Assembly (NCBI GenBank): GCA_035710745.1
Contig: DASTCX010000018.1
Span: 134,001 to 198,000 of the forward strand
Source: Candidatus Eremiobacteraceae bacterium
GTDB taxonomy: Bacteria > Vulcanimicrobiota > Vulcanimicrobiia > Eremiobacterales > Eremiobacteraceae
Direction of reading: 5' to 3'
Length of the DNA stretch: 64,000 nt
Part shown: positions 1 through 8,822 of the stretch, piece after piece
Position numbering within the stretch: position 1 is the first letter of the stretch
Layout of the letters: every line of letters begins with the position of its first letter
The notes under the pieces: generated by a model
What the model was told of the DNA's origin: nothing
The model's database searches: none
The model's input: the letters and a program-made list of their open reading frames with translations, nothing else
Made by a program: the position numbers and the translations under genes

Positions 1-507
1 TACAATCTCATCTGCTCGCGCGGCGTACCGGAGCTCATCAGCAAACGCGGGGGCGTCGGCGTGCGCACGCGCGTCGGGCACTCGATCATCAAGGCCGTGA
101 TGCGCGAGCGCGACGCCGTCTTCGGAGGCGAGCACTCCGGCCATTTCTATTTCCGCGATCACTACTTCGCCGACTCGGGCCTCATCGCGCTGCTCGTCGT
201 GCTCGAGCTCATCTCGCGCGAGAACAAACCGGTGAGCGAGCTCTTGGCGCCGCTCGACCGCCGTTTCCGGTCCGGCGAGATCAACAGCCGGGTCGTCGAC
301 GTGCCGAAAAAGCTCGAGGAGCTCGTCGCCGCGTACTCGGACGGCGAGATCGACCGCCTCGACGGGGTCACCATCCAATATCCGCAGTGGTGGTTCAACG
401 TGCGGCCGTCGAACACGGAGCCGCTGCTGCGCCTCAACGTCGAGGCCGACAGCCGCGAGCTGCTCGAAAAGAAACGCGACGAAGTGTTGAAGATCATCCG
501 CGGGTAG
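1..507 (+). CDS. Phosphomannomutase/phosphoglucomutase, C-terminal part (5' end outside window)
   Basis: The frame is already open at base 1, so the N-terminal half, including the active-site serine, lies upstream. What remains is the end of an alpha-D-phosphohexomutase, which interconverts hexose 1- and 6-phosphates in the cytoplasm for sugar-nucleotide synthesis. Visible signatures are the sugar-binding loop GGEHSGH (window residues 42-48) and the phosphate-binding loop of domain 4, RPSNTEP (135-141). The preference for mannose or glucose cannot be decided from this part. The gene ends just ahead of two inverted copies of the dispersed palindrome and of nagA, which suits an amino-sugar/hexose-phosphate neighbourhood. 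Confidence 0.9.
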   Translation, partial: YNLICSRGVPELISKRGGVGVRTRVGHSIIKAVMRERDAVFGGEHSGHFYFRDHYFADSGLIALLVVLELISRENKPVSELLAPLDRRFRSGEINSRVVDVPKKLEELVAAYSDGEIDRLDGVTIQYPQWWFNVRPSNTEPLLRLNVEADSRELLEKKRDEVLKIIRG

Positions 508-516
508 CATTACTTT

Positions 517-543
517 GTAGCGGTCGAGCTTCAGCTCGACCGG
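517..543 (+). repeat. Dispersed palindrome, copy 1 (forward)
   Basis: GTAG followed by the near-perfect palindrome with core GTCGAGCTTCAGCTCGAC. It starts 9 bases after the stop codon of the phosphohexomutase. The GTAG/CTAC end gives the palindrome an orientation; copy 1 is forward and the next copy at 576 is reversed, so they form an outward-facing pair. Confidence 0.9.
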
Positions 544-575
544 AACGACCGCCCCTCACTCGAGGAAAGGTCACG

Positions 576-602
576 GCGGTCGAGCTAAAGCTCGACCGCT
601 AC
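576..602 (-). repeat. Dispersed palindrome, copy 2 (reverse)
   Basis: Reverse-oriented copy, core GTCGAGCTAAAGCTCGAC and ending CTAC. It pairs with copy 1 across only 32 bases, so the two could fold as one long cruciform or transcript hairpin between the phosphohexomutase and nagA genes. Confidence 0.9.
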
Positions 603-630
603 ACGGCACTCAACGAAAGGCCGCACGAGC

Positions 631-1740
631 ATGCTCATCATCGGCCCGGCCACGATCGCGGTCGGAGACGGCACGACCTTCCAGGGATGCGTCGGCGTCG
701 AAAACGGCCGTATCGCATCGCTCGAGGACGGCCCGCAGCACATCGACGTCGAGCTGCCCTTCGGCAGCACGATCACACCCGGGCTCGTCGACCTCCATAT
801 CAATGGATGGTCGACGTCGTGGTTCAATCGCGAGCCGGCCGAAGCCGTTCGAGCCGTGTCGTCCGGCGGCCCGAAGCATGGTGTCACGTCATTTCTGCCG
901 TCGATCATGACCGCTCCGTGGGAGCAGATGTTGCGAGCCGCGCGCGAGACGTACAAGACGGTCGGCGTTCCGACGTCGGGAGCGCGACCGCTCGGCGTTC
1001 ATTTCGAAGGCCCGTTCCTCAGCACCGAATACCGGCGCTTTCACAAGAAAGAGTGGATACTGGCGCCGACGCCTGCGATGATCGAAGCGCTTCTCGACAC
1101 CTGGACAGCCGGAAGATGCCGCGTCACGATGGCGCCCGAGATCGAGGACGCACCGCGTGCCGCGGCCGAACTGCGCCGTCGCGGCGTCACGCTCGCCGCC
1201 GGGCACACCGCCGCGACGCGCGCGATGGGAGACGCCGCGATCGGAGAGGGCTACCGCATCCTCACCCATGCGTTCAACGCGATGCCGCCGATCAACCAGC
1301 GAGCGTCGACGATCCTCAGCGCATATCTGCTCGACGCCGCCGCGTTCTGCGAAGTCATCGCCGACGGCGTCCACGTCGCGCCCGAACACCTCGCGCTGCT
1401 CTATCGCTTGAAGAACGTCAACCTCATACTGACGACCGATCACATGCCGGTGCGCGAGGGCCTCGCGGAAGACGGCGGCGTCGTGCGCGACCGCGACGGC
1501 ACGATCGCCGGCAGCCACCTGACGCTCGACCGCGCGGTGCGTAACCTCATGGCGGCGACGGGCATCCCCCTCGCCGAGGCGGTCTCATGCGCCACGTGGG
1601 CACCCGCGCGAGCGATGTCGCTCGACGACGAAGTCGGCAGCTTGCGCGAAGGCATGCGCGCCGACCTCGCGGTTTGGGACCGGCGTCATCAGATCTCGCA
1701 CACGTTCGTCGACGGGAAGCTCGCGTACTCGAACGACTAG
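631..1740 (+). CDS. nagA: N-acetylglucosamine-6-phosphate deacetylase
   Basis: Amidohydrolase of 369 aa expected to remove the acetyl group from GlcNAc-6-phosphate, feeding amino sugars from wall recycling or chitin into central metabolism. The family motifs are in order: DLHING (residues 54-59, metal ligands), HFEGPF (124-129, metal-binding Glu), AGHTAAT (190-196), THAFNAM (212-218), and TTDHM with the catalytic Asp270 (family usually VTDA). Length is normal for NagA. The second residue of the DLH(I)NG motif and the TTDH site differ somewhat from E. coli, so a related deacetylase is possible. The stop codon overlaps the stop of the convergent asparaginase gene by four bases. Confidence 0.88.
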   Translation: MLIIGPATIAVGDGTTFQGCVGVENGRIASLEDGPQHIDVELPFGSTITPGLVDLHINGWSTSWFNREPAEAVRAVSSGGPKHGVTSFLPSIMTAPWEQMLRAARETYKTVGVPTSGARPLGVHFEGPFLSTEYRRFHKKEWILAPTPAMIEALLDTWTAGRCRVTMAPEIEDAPRAAAELRRRGVTLAAGHTAATRAMGDAAIGEGYRILTHAFNAMPPINQRASTILSAYLLDAAAFCEVIADGVHVAPEHLALLYRLKNVNLILTTDHMPVREGLAEDGGVVRDRDGTIAGSHLTLDRAVRNLMAATGIPLAEAVSCATWAPARAMSLDDEVGSLREGMRADLAVWDRRHQISHTFVDGKLAYSND

Positions 1741-2792
1741 ACCGCCAGGATCTCTCCCACGATCGCACCGGCGTGGTTCTTGACCGCCGGCCGGCGGTGC
1801 CGCTCGAGGAGCGTGGCCGCATCTTCGTCGATGGCATCAAGTTCGAGAAGCCGCTCGATGACGAAGGGCGACACCGCACGATAGTTGCCGTCGGCGACCT
1901 TGACGCACATGCCGACCTTGCGCGTGATCGATGCCGACGCGTGGAAGCCTTCCGCACCGCCCTTGCAGACGACGTTCGGGAAAGTCGCGCGCATGAGGTC
2001 GGTGTCGAAGCGCCCCGTGCCGGCGACGTATGCCGGATTGTTGACCATCGCGCGACGGACGCGCTCGATCGGGTTCCTCCAGCCTGCAGGCAGCGCGCTC
2101 GGGTCGGCGATGCGGGCGTAGAGCTGCGCGCTCTTGCGCAGGGGCACCGCTACGACGGGGATACCGCAACCGTCGACGCCGACGACCATCGCCGACCGGT
2201 CGACGTCGAAAAGTTCGGCGCACGCCTCGAGAATCGCGGCTTCGGCGGCGTTTGACGCAGACAGATAGTCCGACGTCGGCGCGCCGAGATGGGCGGCGAG
2301 CGCGAGGATCGCAGCATGTTTGCCGGAGCAGTTGTTGTGGATCGAGCGCGGACGCTCGCCGGCAGCCGCGAGCGCGGCGGCGCTCGGCTCGTGCGCCGGC
2401 GGATGCGGCCCGCACTGGAGCGCCGACTCGTCGAGGCCGGCTTTGGCGAGCATGCTTTGGACGGCCTCGATATGGTAAGCTTCGGCGCTATGCGACCCAG
2501 CAGCCGCCGCGAGCTCGACGTCGGTGAAGCCGAAGCGGTCGGCGGCGCCGCTGCGGACGACCGTCGCGCAGATGAGCGGCTTCGCGGATGAACGCAAAAA
2601 CGTGGGCGCGTCGATGTCGCCTGCGGATCCGAGGATCTTGCCGGTCGGTTCGGCGACGACGAAGCGGATCGCGTGCTGGCTCTCCACGATGCCCCCACGC
2701 GTGACGACGACCGCCGCTCGTGGCGGCGACTCGATCGGCTCGTAAGTCCGGGCGAGCGGTTTCGCGTTGCGCATTGCCGCGCGCGGTTTCAT
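1737..2792 (-). CDS. Asparaginase (Asparaginase_II family, PF06089)
   Basis: A 351-aa protein that should hydrolyse asparagine to aspartate and ammonia. It belongs to the family typified by Rhizobium etli thermolabile asparaginase rather than to the E. coli AnsA/AnsB fold. Recognisable blocks are RGGIVESQH near the N-terminus, SSAKPL, SHSAEAYH, NNCSGKHAAIL, GVDGCGIPV and KGGAEGF. No signal peptide is seen, so it is cytoplasmic. I chose the ATG at 2792; ATG at 2774 is equally possible and the frame is open to 2849, with no strong ribosome-binding site for any of them. It converges on nagA with overlapping stops. Confidence 0.85.
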   Translation of the reverse strand: MKPRAAMRNAKPLARTYEPIESPPRAAVVVTRGGIVESQHAIRFVVAEPTGKILGSAGDIDAPTFLRSSAKPLICATVVRSGAADRFGFTDVELAAAAGSHSAEAYHIEAVQSMLAKAGLDESALQCGPHPPAHEPSAAALAAAGERPRSIHNNCSGKHAAILALAAHLGAPTSDYLSASNAAEAAILEACAELFDVDRSAMVVGVDGCGIPVVAVPLRKSAQLYARIADPSALPAGWRNPIERVRRAMVNNPAYVAGTGRFDTDLMRATFPNVVCKGGAEGFHASASITRKVGMCVKVADGNYRAVSPFVIERLLELDAIDEDAATLLERHRRPAVKNHAGAIVGEILAV

Positions 2793-2924
2793 GTTGCGGC
2801 GAGTGCGGCCCTGCGCATTCGCGGACCGCGACTGCGATAGACCGCACACGGTCGAGCCGAGGAACGCTGCGCCGCGTCCAAGAAGGCGGTCGCCGCCGGC
2901 TGATACGACAGGTTAGGGTTCTTC

Positions 2925-3899
2925 ATGTCTTTAGACGCGATGCGCGATCTTCGGCCGCTCTCGATCGGCGAGCTGCTCGACCGCGCGTTCAGCATCTCGT
3001 TCAAGAACATCTTGCCGTTCAGCGCGATCGTCTTCGTCGTCGTCGTACCGCAGATGATCATCAGCTACTTCGCGATGAACGGTCCGCTGGCGGCGATAAT
3101 GGATCAGGCCGCCAAGATGGGCACGACGGCCGGCTCGACGACGCCCCCGGATCCGATGCCGCTCCTCAGCGCCGAAGCGAACGCGGCACCGTACTTCGGC
3201 GCGATCCTTCTCTATGGATTGCTCGTCGTACCGCTCGCGAACGCGGCGGTAGTCTCGGGCATCTCGCGCGCGTACTTGCACATGCCGGTCCGCTTCGTCG
3301 AGTGCTACCGCGACGCGATCGGCCGCTGGGGGTGGCTCGTCCTCCTCGGCCTGCTCTGGGTCGCCACCGCCATCGCCGCCGAGATCGGCGTGACCATACC
3401 GTTCGGGATCATCGTCGTCTCGCTAGGCGCGATGGCCGGCACGCTCGGCGTGTTCGGCGCGATCCTGGCGATCGTCGTGGGGATCGCCGCGGTTCTCGCA
3501 GTGATCGGTCTCGTGTCGCTGCTTTGCCTCGCTGCCGCGTTCTCGTTCGTCGCCGCCGTGCTCGAGAAGATGTCGCCGGGCTTTGCATTCCGTTCCGGTT
3601 TTCAGCGCGTGTTCGGCGAGGGGCAGTTCTGGCGCTCGCTCGGCATCGCGGCGGCCCTCTTCGGCATCGTCATCGGCTTCGAGGTCATCGGATCGGTGAT
3701 CGGGCTAATCGCCGGCGTCGTCCACAATTTCGGGCTTATCACGATCGTCAACGGCATCGTCCAAGTGTTCCTCTATCCGTTCTTGTTCGCGGTCGTCGCC
3801 GTGTGCTACTACGACGTCCGCATCCGCCGCGAAGGCTTCGATCTGCAGATGCTCGCGGCGCAGCTAGGCGGACCCTCGACACCGGCCTCCCTACCGTGA
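2925..3899 (+). CDS. Multi-pass membrane protein, first gene of the DUF4129-MoxR-DUF58 operon
   Basis: A 324-aa integral membrane protein with about six hydrophobic segments (roughly residues 30-55, 92-115, 133-160, 160-215, 245-275 and 280-305) and a short cytoplasmic N-terminus containing the motif LRPLSIGELLDRAFSI. Proteins starting with this kind of motif are common as the first gene of DUF4129/DUF58 operons and are usually left as uncharacterised membrane proteins. The function is unknown; a partner of the following membrane proteins is inferred from the 4-base GTGA overlap with the next gene. Confidence 0.7.
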   Translation: MSLDAMRDLRPLSIGELLDRAFSISFKNILPFSAIVFVVVVPQMIISYFAMNGPLAAIMDQAAKMGTTAGSTTPPDPMPLLSAEANAAPYFGAILLYGLLVVPLANAAVVSGISRAYLHMPVRFVECYRDAIGRWGWLVLLGLLWVATAIAAEIGVTIPFGIIVVSLGAMAGTLGVFGAILAIVVGIAAVLAVIGLVSLLCLAAAFSFVAAVLEKMSPGFAFRSGFQRVFGEGQFWRSLGIAAALFGIVIGFEVIGSVIGLIAGVVHNFGLITIVNGIVQVFLYPFLFAVVAVCYYDVRIRREGFDLQMLAAQLGGPSTPASLP

Positions 3900-4900
3900 C
3901 CGCGTTCCGGATCGTCGCGGCGGCGCTCGCGTGCTCGCTGCTCCTTTCGACGTTCGCATCCGCCGCGGAAGCAAGCGTGCAGCGCGGGTACGCATCGACG
4001 CTCGTCGCTGCGGCGCAGCGAATCGAACGAGCCGCGAAAGCCAACGCTCCTGTGCCTGCGATGCACATCCCACCGGCGCCGCTCGGCGGACCGCCACGCT
4101 TCTCGCCGTCCCTCGACGACTGGCTCCAGCGCTCGCTCGACGCTGCTCGCAGGACCAAGTCTGCGAAGACGCGAGCCGCTTCGCTTGCGACGATCGCTGC
4201 GTCGCTTCGCTACGTCGCGACGGGCGCCGGATCGGCGAACTCTACCGCAGCGCCGCGGACCGACCTCGAAGCTGCGGCGAAGTCGATCTTGGCGGAATCG
4301 GCGTATCGCGTCAGTGCGACGAAACCGGCGCAGCCGCAGCAGCCGACGATCTGGGACCGGATACTGAACTGGATAATCGAAAAGATCGACGAGCTTTTCG
4401 GCCGCCTTGCGACGGCGACGCAGAAAGTGCCGATCGTCGGCGTCATCATCGGATACGCGATCGTCGGCGCGGCCATCATCGGGCTCGCCTTCGTCGGCTA
4501 TCGCCTCGCGCGCCGCTTGACGTCTCGCCGCGACACCGCGGTGGCCGGCGTCGGCGAGGTCTTGCCGCTTTCGACCAACCCCGACGAGCTCTATGCGCTC
4601 GCACGCGATGAGGCGCGAAGCGGCAACACCGGGCAAGCCGTGGCGCTGCTTTATCAGACCGCGCTCGTGCTGCTCGATCGCGTCGACCGGATCGCGTACG
4701 ACCCATCGCGCACGCCAGGCGAATACCGTCGCCTGGTCCACCGCAACGCGCAGACGATCGCCGATGCCTTCGACGCGCTCGCGCGACTTTTCGTCGCCGT
4801 CGCATTCGGGAGAGCGAGCGCCGGCGCAGATGACTGGCGTCGGGCGGACGCGGCGTTTTCTGGGATCCGGCGCTCGCTCGGCGCTGCGCAGGCCGCATGA
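3896..4900 (+). CDS. DUF4129 domain protein with signal peptide and one membrane segment
   Basis: 334 aa starting at a GTG that overlaps the previous stop (GTGA). Residues 1-25 look like a signal peptide or anchor ending in ASA; an Ala-rich extracytoplasmic part follows; a membrane helix lies near residues 175-205; the C-terminal cytoplasmic part (about 225-325) has the DUF4129 pattern DELYALARDEA...LLYQTALVLLDR...TPGEYRR...LARLFVAVAFG. DUF4129 proteins are sometimes fused to transglutaminases and accompany MoxR/DUF58 genes; their biochemical role is not established. The open frame extends far upstream in another reading of the first gene, but that is a shadow. Confidence 0.75.
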   Translation: MTAFRIVAAALACSLLLSTFASAAEASVQRGYASTLVAAAQRIERAAKANAPVPAMHIPPAPLGGPPRFSPSLDDWLQRSLDAARRTKSAKTRAASLATIAASLRYVATGAGSANSTAAPRTDLEAAAKSILAESAYRVSATKPAQPQQPTIWDRILNWIIEKIDELFGRLATATQKVPIVGVIIGYAIVGAAIIGLAFVGYRLARRLTSRRDTAVAGVGEVLPLSTNPDELYALARDEARSGNTGQAVALLYQTALVLLDRVDRIAYDPSRTPGEYRRLVHRNAQTIADAFDALARLFVAVAFGRASAGADDWRRADAAFSGIRRSLGAAQAA

Positions 4901-6135
4901 AGCCGCGAGCGTTTCCGTGGTTCGAGGCGATCGTCGCTTTCATCGCGATCGCCGCGATAGCAACCGCGGCGTATTTCGAGCAGGTTCGGCAGACGGCGAC
5001 CACCGCGTTCGACACGCGCTCGTCGTACGACGCCGCGAGCGGCGGTTACCGCGCGTGGTTCGAGCTGCTCCAGCGCGAAGGCGTCCGCGTCGAACGCTTC
5101 GAGCGGCGGCCAGCCTTCCTCGATGGGTCGATCGACGTGTACGTCATCGCGAACGAGACGCTCGGCAACCTCATCACCACCTCGCAGGTCGAGGAGGCGC
5201 CCGACTACTACAACGACGGCGATTGGTTCGCGCTCGCGAAGTGGGTGAAAGCGGGCGGCCATCTCATCTGGGTCACGGACGGGTACGCGCAGCCGACGTA
5301 CCTGAACGCGCCGGAACTCGTGGAAAAAGGGCCGGTAAATGACGACGCGGTCACCGTGACGCCGTCGTCCATGGCGGCGAATGTCCGATCCGTATCCGGA
5401 ACGTCCAAGCTGCGAGTGCCATTCGATTCCGGGGGCGCGCCGCCGATCGTCGCCGACGATACCGGAGGCGTCGTCGCGACGTATCCGCTCGGCAAGGGAA
5501 CGATGACGGTCGTGTCCGACGCGTCGTTGTTCGAGAACGGCCGTCTCGCGCTCGCCGATAATGCGACGCTCGCGTACGATCTCGCGACGACCGGACTGAC
5601 GCAGCACGGCTCCGTCGCGTTCGACGAGTGGTCGCACGGGCATGTGGCAGGCGATTCGTGGTGGTCCGTGCTCCCGCGGTCTTTCCAGGTCGCTCTCATC
5701 GTCATCGCTCTCGCGCTCGTCGCGCTCGGCGTCGGCACCGGGCTGCGCTTCGGCCCCGCGGTGAAGCTGCCTGATGAGAGCGAACGGACCTCGGAAGAAT
5801 ATCTCACCTCGATGGCCGTGCTCTACCGCCGCGGCGGTGCGGTGAAAGAAGCGGTCGTCGAGATGGCGGACGCATGCTTGCGCGACGTCGCCTCCGGCCT
5901 TGGTCTGTCGGAGGGCGCGGGCGGCCGCGCGATCGCCGCGCGCGCCGGCGGGCATGGGGGCGACGAGCGCGGCGAAGCCGTCATGGAGCTCGATCGCATC
6001 CGCTCGTTCGAAGCCCCGACCGAATCAGAGCTCATCCGCGCAGCAGCGCTTTCCGTAACGCTTCGAAAGGAACTCTCACCACATGCCCGCATCGGCATCG
6101 GACGTCGCGCGACGTCTCCAAGACGGCCTTCGTAA
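4897..6135 (+). CDS. DUF4350 domain-containing membrane protein
   Basis: 412 aa, ATGA overlap with the upstream gene. An N-terminal membrane helix (about 10-27) is followed by the DUF4350 region (about 40-200) with the typical SSYDAASGGYRAWFELLQREGV start and a glutamine-amidotransferase-like alpha/beta fold (VYVIANET, GGHLIWVTDG, GKGTMTVVSDASLFEN). A second helix lies at about 265-290, and the C-terminal cytoplasmic tail is helical. DUF4350 proteins travel with DUF4129, MoxR and DUF58 genes; function unknown. Its 3' end overlaps the MoxR gene by 53 bases, an unusually long overlap, so the last residues (SPRRPS) are translated from inside the next gene. Confidence 0.75.
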   Translation: MKPRAFPWFEAIVAFIAIAAIATAAYFEQVRQTATTAFDTRSSYDAASGGYRAWFELLQREGVRVERFERRPAFLDGSIDVYVIANETLGNLITTSQVEEAPDYYNDGDWFALAKWVKAGGHLIWVTDGYAQPTYLNAPELVEKGPVNDDAVTVTPSSMAANVRSVSGTSKLRVPFDSGGAPPIVADDTGGVVATYPLGKGTMTVVSDASLFENGRLALADNATLAYDLATTGLTQHGSVAFDEWSHGHVAGDSWWSVLPRSFQVALIVIALALVALGVGTGLRFGPAVKLPDESERTSEEYLTSMAVLYRRGGAVKEAVVEMADACLRDVASGLGLSEGAGGRAIAARAGGHGGDERGEAVMELDRIRSFEAPTESELIRAAALSVTLRKELSPHARIGIGRRATSPRRPS

Positions 6136-7048
6136 GGTCATCGTCGGCCAAGACGAGACCATATTCGCGATGCTCTTGGCTTTGCTCGGCCAAGGCCACG
6201 CGCTCATCGAAGGCGTCCCTGGCACCGCGAAGACGCTGCTCGTGCGAACCCTCGCCGTGCTGCTCGGCGTCGATTTCCGGCGCATCCAATTCACGCCCGA
6301 CCTCATGCCGTCGGACGTCGTCGGCACGACGGTGTTCAATCCGAAGACCGGCGAATTCTCGACGCGCCGCGGTCCGATCTTCACCGACCTGCTGCTCGCG
6401 GACGAGATAAACCGCACGCCGCCGAAGACACAATCGGCGATGCTCGAAGCGATGGAAGAACGACAGGTGACGATCGACGGTGTCGTCATGCCACTATCGA
6501 CGACGTTCATGGTCTGCGCGACGCAGAACCCCGTCGAGTACGAAGGCACGTATCCGCTCCCGGAAGCGCAGCTCGACCGTTTCATGGTCCGTGCGAAGAC
6601 CGGCTACCCCCAGCGCGACGAAGAACTGGACCTGCTCCATCGCGTCGCCGACGGCTTCGATGCGCGCCACCTCGAACGTGCGGGGATCGCGCAGGTCGTC
6701 ACACCCGATGAGTTCGCGGCCGCGCGCGAAGCGGTGCGAGCGATCCATGTCTCGCCGTCGCTCCAACGCTACGTCTATGACATCGCCGCGTACACGCGGT
6801 CATCTTCCGAGGTGAGCCTCGGCGCAAGCCCGCGTGCCGCGATCTGGCTGCTCATCGCCGCGCAAGCGGCGGCGGGGATCAACGACTCAAGTTTCGCGAC
6901 ACCAGATGACGTGAAAGATGCGGCCCGCTACGTCCTGCCGCATCGGCTGCTCGTCAGACCGGAGGCCGAAGTCGAAGGCGTCACGGCGGACGAGGTCATC
7001 CGCCGCGCGCTCGATTCCGTGCCCGTACCGAAGGAAGCCGAGGCCTGA
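6083..7048 (+). CDS. MoxR-family AAA+ ATPase
   Basis: 321 aa. MoxR ATPases are thought to act as chaperones for assembly of partner complexes, usually through a von Willebrand-type partner such as the DUF58 protein encoded next. Walker A is GVPGTAKT (residues 44-51), Walker B LLLADE (103-108), followed by NRTPPKTQSAMLEAMEERQVT, sensor 1 ATQNPVEYEGTYPLPEAQLDRF, and the C-terminal lid with GASPRA (sensor 2). The start at 6083 is inside the previous gene; later in-frame starts would remove the start of the conserved N-terminal helix. Confidence 0.92.
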   Translation: MPASASDVARRLQDGLRKVIVGQDETIFAMLLALLGQGHALIEGVPGTAKTLLVRTLAVLLGVDFRRIQFTPDLMPSDVVGTTVFNPKTGEFSTRRGPIFTDLLLADEINRTPPKTQSAMLEAMEERQVTIDGVVMPLSTTFMVCATQNPVEYEGTYPLPEAQLDRFMVRAKTGYPQRDEELDLLHRVADGFDARHLERAGIAQVVTPDEFAAAREAVRAIHVSPSLQRYVYDIAAYTRSSSEVSLGASPRAAIWLLIAAQAAAGINDSSFATPDDVKDAARYVLPHRLLVRPEAEVEGVTADEVIRRALDSVPVPKEAEA

Positions 7049-7053
7049 TCCGC

Positions 7054-8409
7054 GTGCTCCGAGCCGGACCGAAGCGCGTCTCGTGGACCGCGTCGTTCCC
7101 GTGGGTGACGCCGCGGTTTGTGGCAGTCGCCGCCGCGATCGCGGTCGTCTATGCGCTGAGCGCGTTCGCGCCGGTGCTCGCCGTCGCCGCAATCGTCGCC
7201 GCTTCGGTCCTGATCGGTCTGCTCGCCGCCGATGGCGCTCTCGGCCCGCGCGCCTCAACCCTTACGGTCACGCGAGAGGAGCTCGACCATCTCGCACTGG
7301 GCGTGCCCGCAACGCTGCGCTACGAGGTCGCAAACCGCGGGCGCACGCCTGCGTTCTACGAGCTCTTCGAAGATCAGCCCGACGTCCTGCAGCTTCCCGA
7401 AGCGCCTGCGTCTGGCACGGTGGGCGCCGGCCGGCGCATCGACGCAACGCTCGCGGCGATGCCGATCGAGCGCGGCGACGCACGGCTCGACTCGATCTAC
7501 GTCGCGGCACGATCGCCGCTCGGTCTTCTGCGGCGCCGTTGGATCGTCTCGTCGCCGGCGGAAGCACGCGTCTTTCCCGATCTCAGCGCGGTCGAGCGAT
7601 ACGGCGCGCTCGCGAGGCGCGATCGCCTCGTCGAGGCGGGCTTCCGCAAGATGCGGCTGCGCGGCAGCGGCGGCGAGTTCGACAGCCTACGCGAACACGG
7701 TCCCGACGACGCCTTCCGCTCGATCGATTGGAAGGCGACCGCGCGCCGCGGCAAGCTCATGGTCGCGCAATACGACGTCGAGCGAAGCCAGAACATCGTG
7801 CTCGTCCTCGACGCCGGACGACTGATGACTCCGCGCCTCGGGCCACGGCGCAAGTTCGATTACGCGGTGACCGGCGCGCTCTCGGTCGCGACGCTCGCCT
7901 CTCTCAGCGATGACAAAGTCGGATTGCTCGCTTTCGCCGGCGACGTCATCGAACACATCGCACCGCGCTCGGGCCGCCATCACGTAAACGGTCTGACGCA
8001 GCGAATCTACGGTCTGCAGCCGCGCTTCGAGGAATCCGATTACGAGCGCGCCTTCTCGTATCTGCGCCGCCGCCAGCCGAAGCGCAGCCTCGTCATCGTC
8101 TTCACCGACATGTTCGACCCCGTCGCGTCCGCGACCGTGCTCGCGAACATGTCGATTCTCTCCCAGCGGCACCTCGTCGTCTGCGTTCTCATGAACGACG
8201 CCGCGATCGAATCGGCGATCGCATCCGAGCCCACGAATCCACACGACGCCTATCGCGCGAGCGTCGCGTTCAGTCTGCTCGCCGAACGGAAGAAATCGGC
8301 GGCGATACTCGCCGCCCGCGGCGTCGCGACCGTCGACGTGCCAGCGAGCGACCTCACGGTCGCGATCATCAATGCGTACATCGAAATCAAGTCGCGCTCG
8401 CTCTTATGA
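7054..8409 (+). CDS. DUF58 domain-containing protein (VWA-like)
   Basis: 451 aa from GTG, five bases after the MoxR stop. Two membrane helices lie near residues 20-60, then a beta-rich region, then the DUF58 block (about 205-300): FDSLREHGPDDAFRSIDWKATARRGKLMVAQYDVERSQNIVLVLD, with the DAGR sequence standing where a metal-ion-dependent adhesion site would be in VWA domains. The presumed role is as substrate or adaptor of the MoxR ATPase at the membrane. It is the last gene of the five-gene operon beginning at 2925, and is followed by the folded intergenic element. Confidence 0.88.
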   Translation: MLRAGPKRVSWTASFPWVTPRFVAVAAAIAVVYALSAFAPVLAVAAIVAASVLIGLLAADGALGPRASTLTVTREELDHLALGVPATLRYEVANRGRTPAFYELFEDQPDVLQLPEAPASGTVGAGRRIDATLAAMPIERGDARLDSIYVAARSPLGLLRRRWIVSSPAEARVFPDLSAVERYGALARRDRLVEAGFRKMRLRGSGGEFDSLREHGPDDAFRSIDWKATARRGKLMVAQYDVERSQNIVLVLDAGRLMTPRLGPRRKFDYAVTGALSVATLASLSDDKVGLLAFAGDVIEHIAPRSGRHHVNGLTQRIYGLQPRFEESDYERAFSYLRRRQPKRSLVIVFTDMFDPVASATVLANMSILSQRHLVVCVLMNDAAIESAIASEPTNPHDAYRASVAFSLLAERKKSAAILAARGVATVDVPASDLTVAIINAYIEIKSRSLL

Positions 8410-8418
8410 CGTTAATCT

Positions 8419-8458
8419 GTAGCGCTCGAGCTGTAGCGGTCGAGCTTTAGCTCGACCG
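8419..8458 (+). repeat. Dispersed palindrome, copy 3 (forward), preceded by a partial copy
   Basis: A truncated copy (8419-8432, GTAGCGCTCGAGCT) runs directly into a full forward copy (8433-8458, core GTCGAGCTTTAGCTCGAC). It marks the left edge of the folded element 8461-8780; the matching reverse copy is at 8781. Confidence 0.9.
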
Positions 8459-8460
8459 AC

Positions 8461-8780
8461 GCGGCGCTTCTTGCGAGGGGCCATAGCGGGGACTTCACGG
8501 CCCGCGACGCGAGGGTGTCGCTCTCGCGGGCACGCGGCGAATCGGGAAATAGTTGCCTTCCGCCGCTGTCTTCGGCCGCTCTCGCGGCCTCAGAACACCC
8601 GCTTAGAGCGACCCCTCGCGTCGCGGGCCTTGGTCAACCGCGCGGCCCGGTCTGAGCGGGCATCGCAAGGGGCTTAAGCGGGGCTTGTGAGGCGGCGAAA
8701 AGCCGCCGAACAGAGCGGCGTAGGTAAGTATGACCCGATTCGAGCCGCGTCCCCGCGATGGCCCGTTGCGATGCCCGCGC
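8461..8780. other. Folded intergenic element, possible structured RNA or mobile repeat
   Basis: About 320 bases without a credible gene. It contains a perfect 17-base inverted repeat (8499-8515 with 8613-8629), a perfect 13-base one (8656-8668 with 8766-8778), an 8-base one (8486-8493 with 8749-8756) and a local hairpin with loop GAAAA (8691-8707). The 8-base and 13-base pairs interleave, so as RNA they would make a pseudoknot. A 23-base segment (8517-8539) recurs reversed with one mismatch at 23397-23419 inside a second, similar element. Strand and function are unknown. It fits no RNA family that I can recognise by eye (see rejected list). Confidence 0.6.
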
Positions 8781-8806
8781 CGGTCGAGCTAAAGCTCGAC
8801 CGCTAC
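8781..8806 (-). repeat. Dispersed palindrome, copy 4 (reverse)
   Basis: Reverse copy with core GTCGAGCTAAAGCTCGAC and terminal CTAC, closing the folded element on its right and lying 16 bases beyond the stop of the spoIIM-family gene. Confidence 0.9.
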
Positions 8807-8822
8807 AGGTCGAGTGGCGCGA

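Noticed and set aside
387-1544. Many long open frames overlapping or antisense to the genes described
   Set aside because: They are Arg/Ala/Pro-rich shadows caused by high GC content and show no family motifs.
8540-8600. On the minus strand CCGAAGACAGC...GGCGG...AAGGC recalls the ribosomal protein L10 leader
   Set aside because: No rplJ-like gene follows on that strand; the sequence runs into the dispersed palindrome.
8461-8780. RNase P RNA, tmRNA, 6S RNA or 5S rRNA in the folded element
   Set aside because: The GAGGAAAGTCC and ACAGAA-type RNase P blocks, the tmRNA ends and tag reading frame, the 6S bubble and the 5S core sequence could not be found on either strand.
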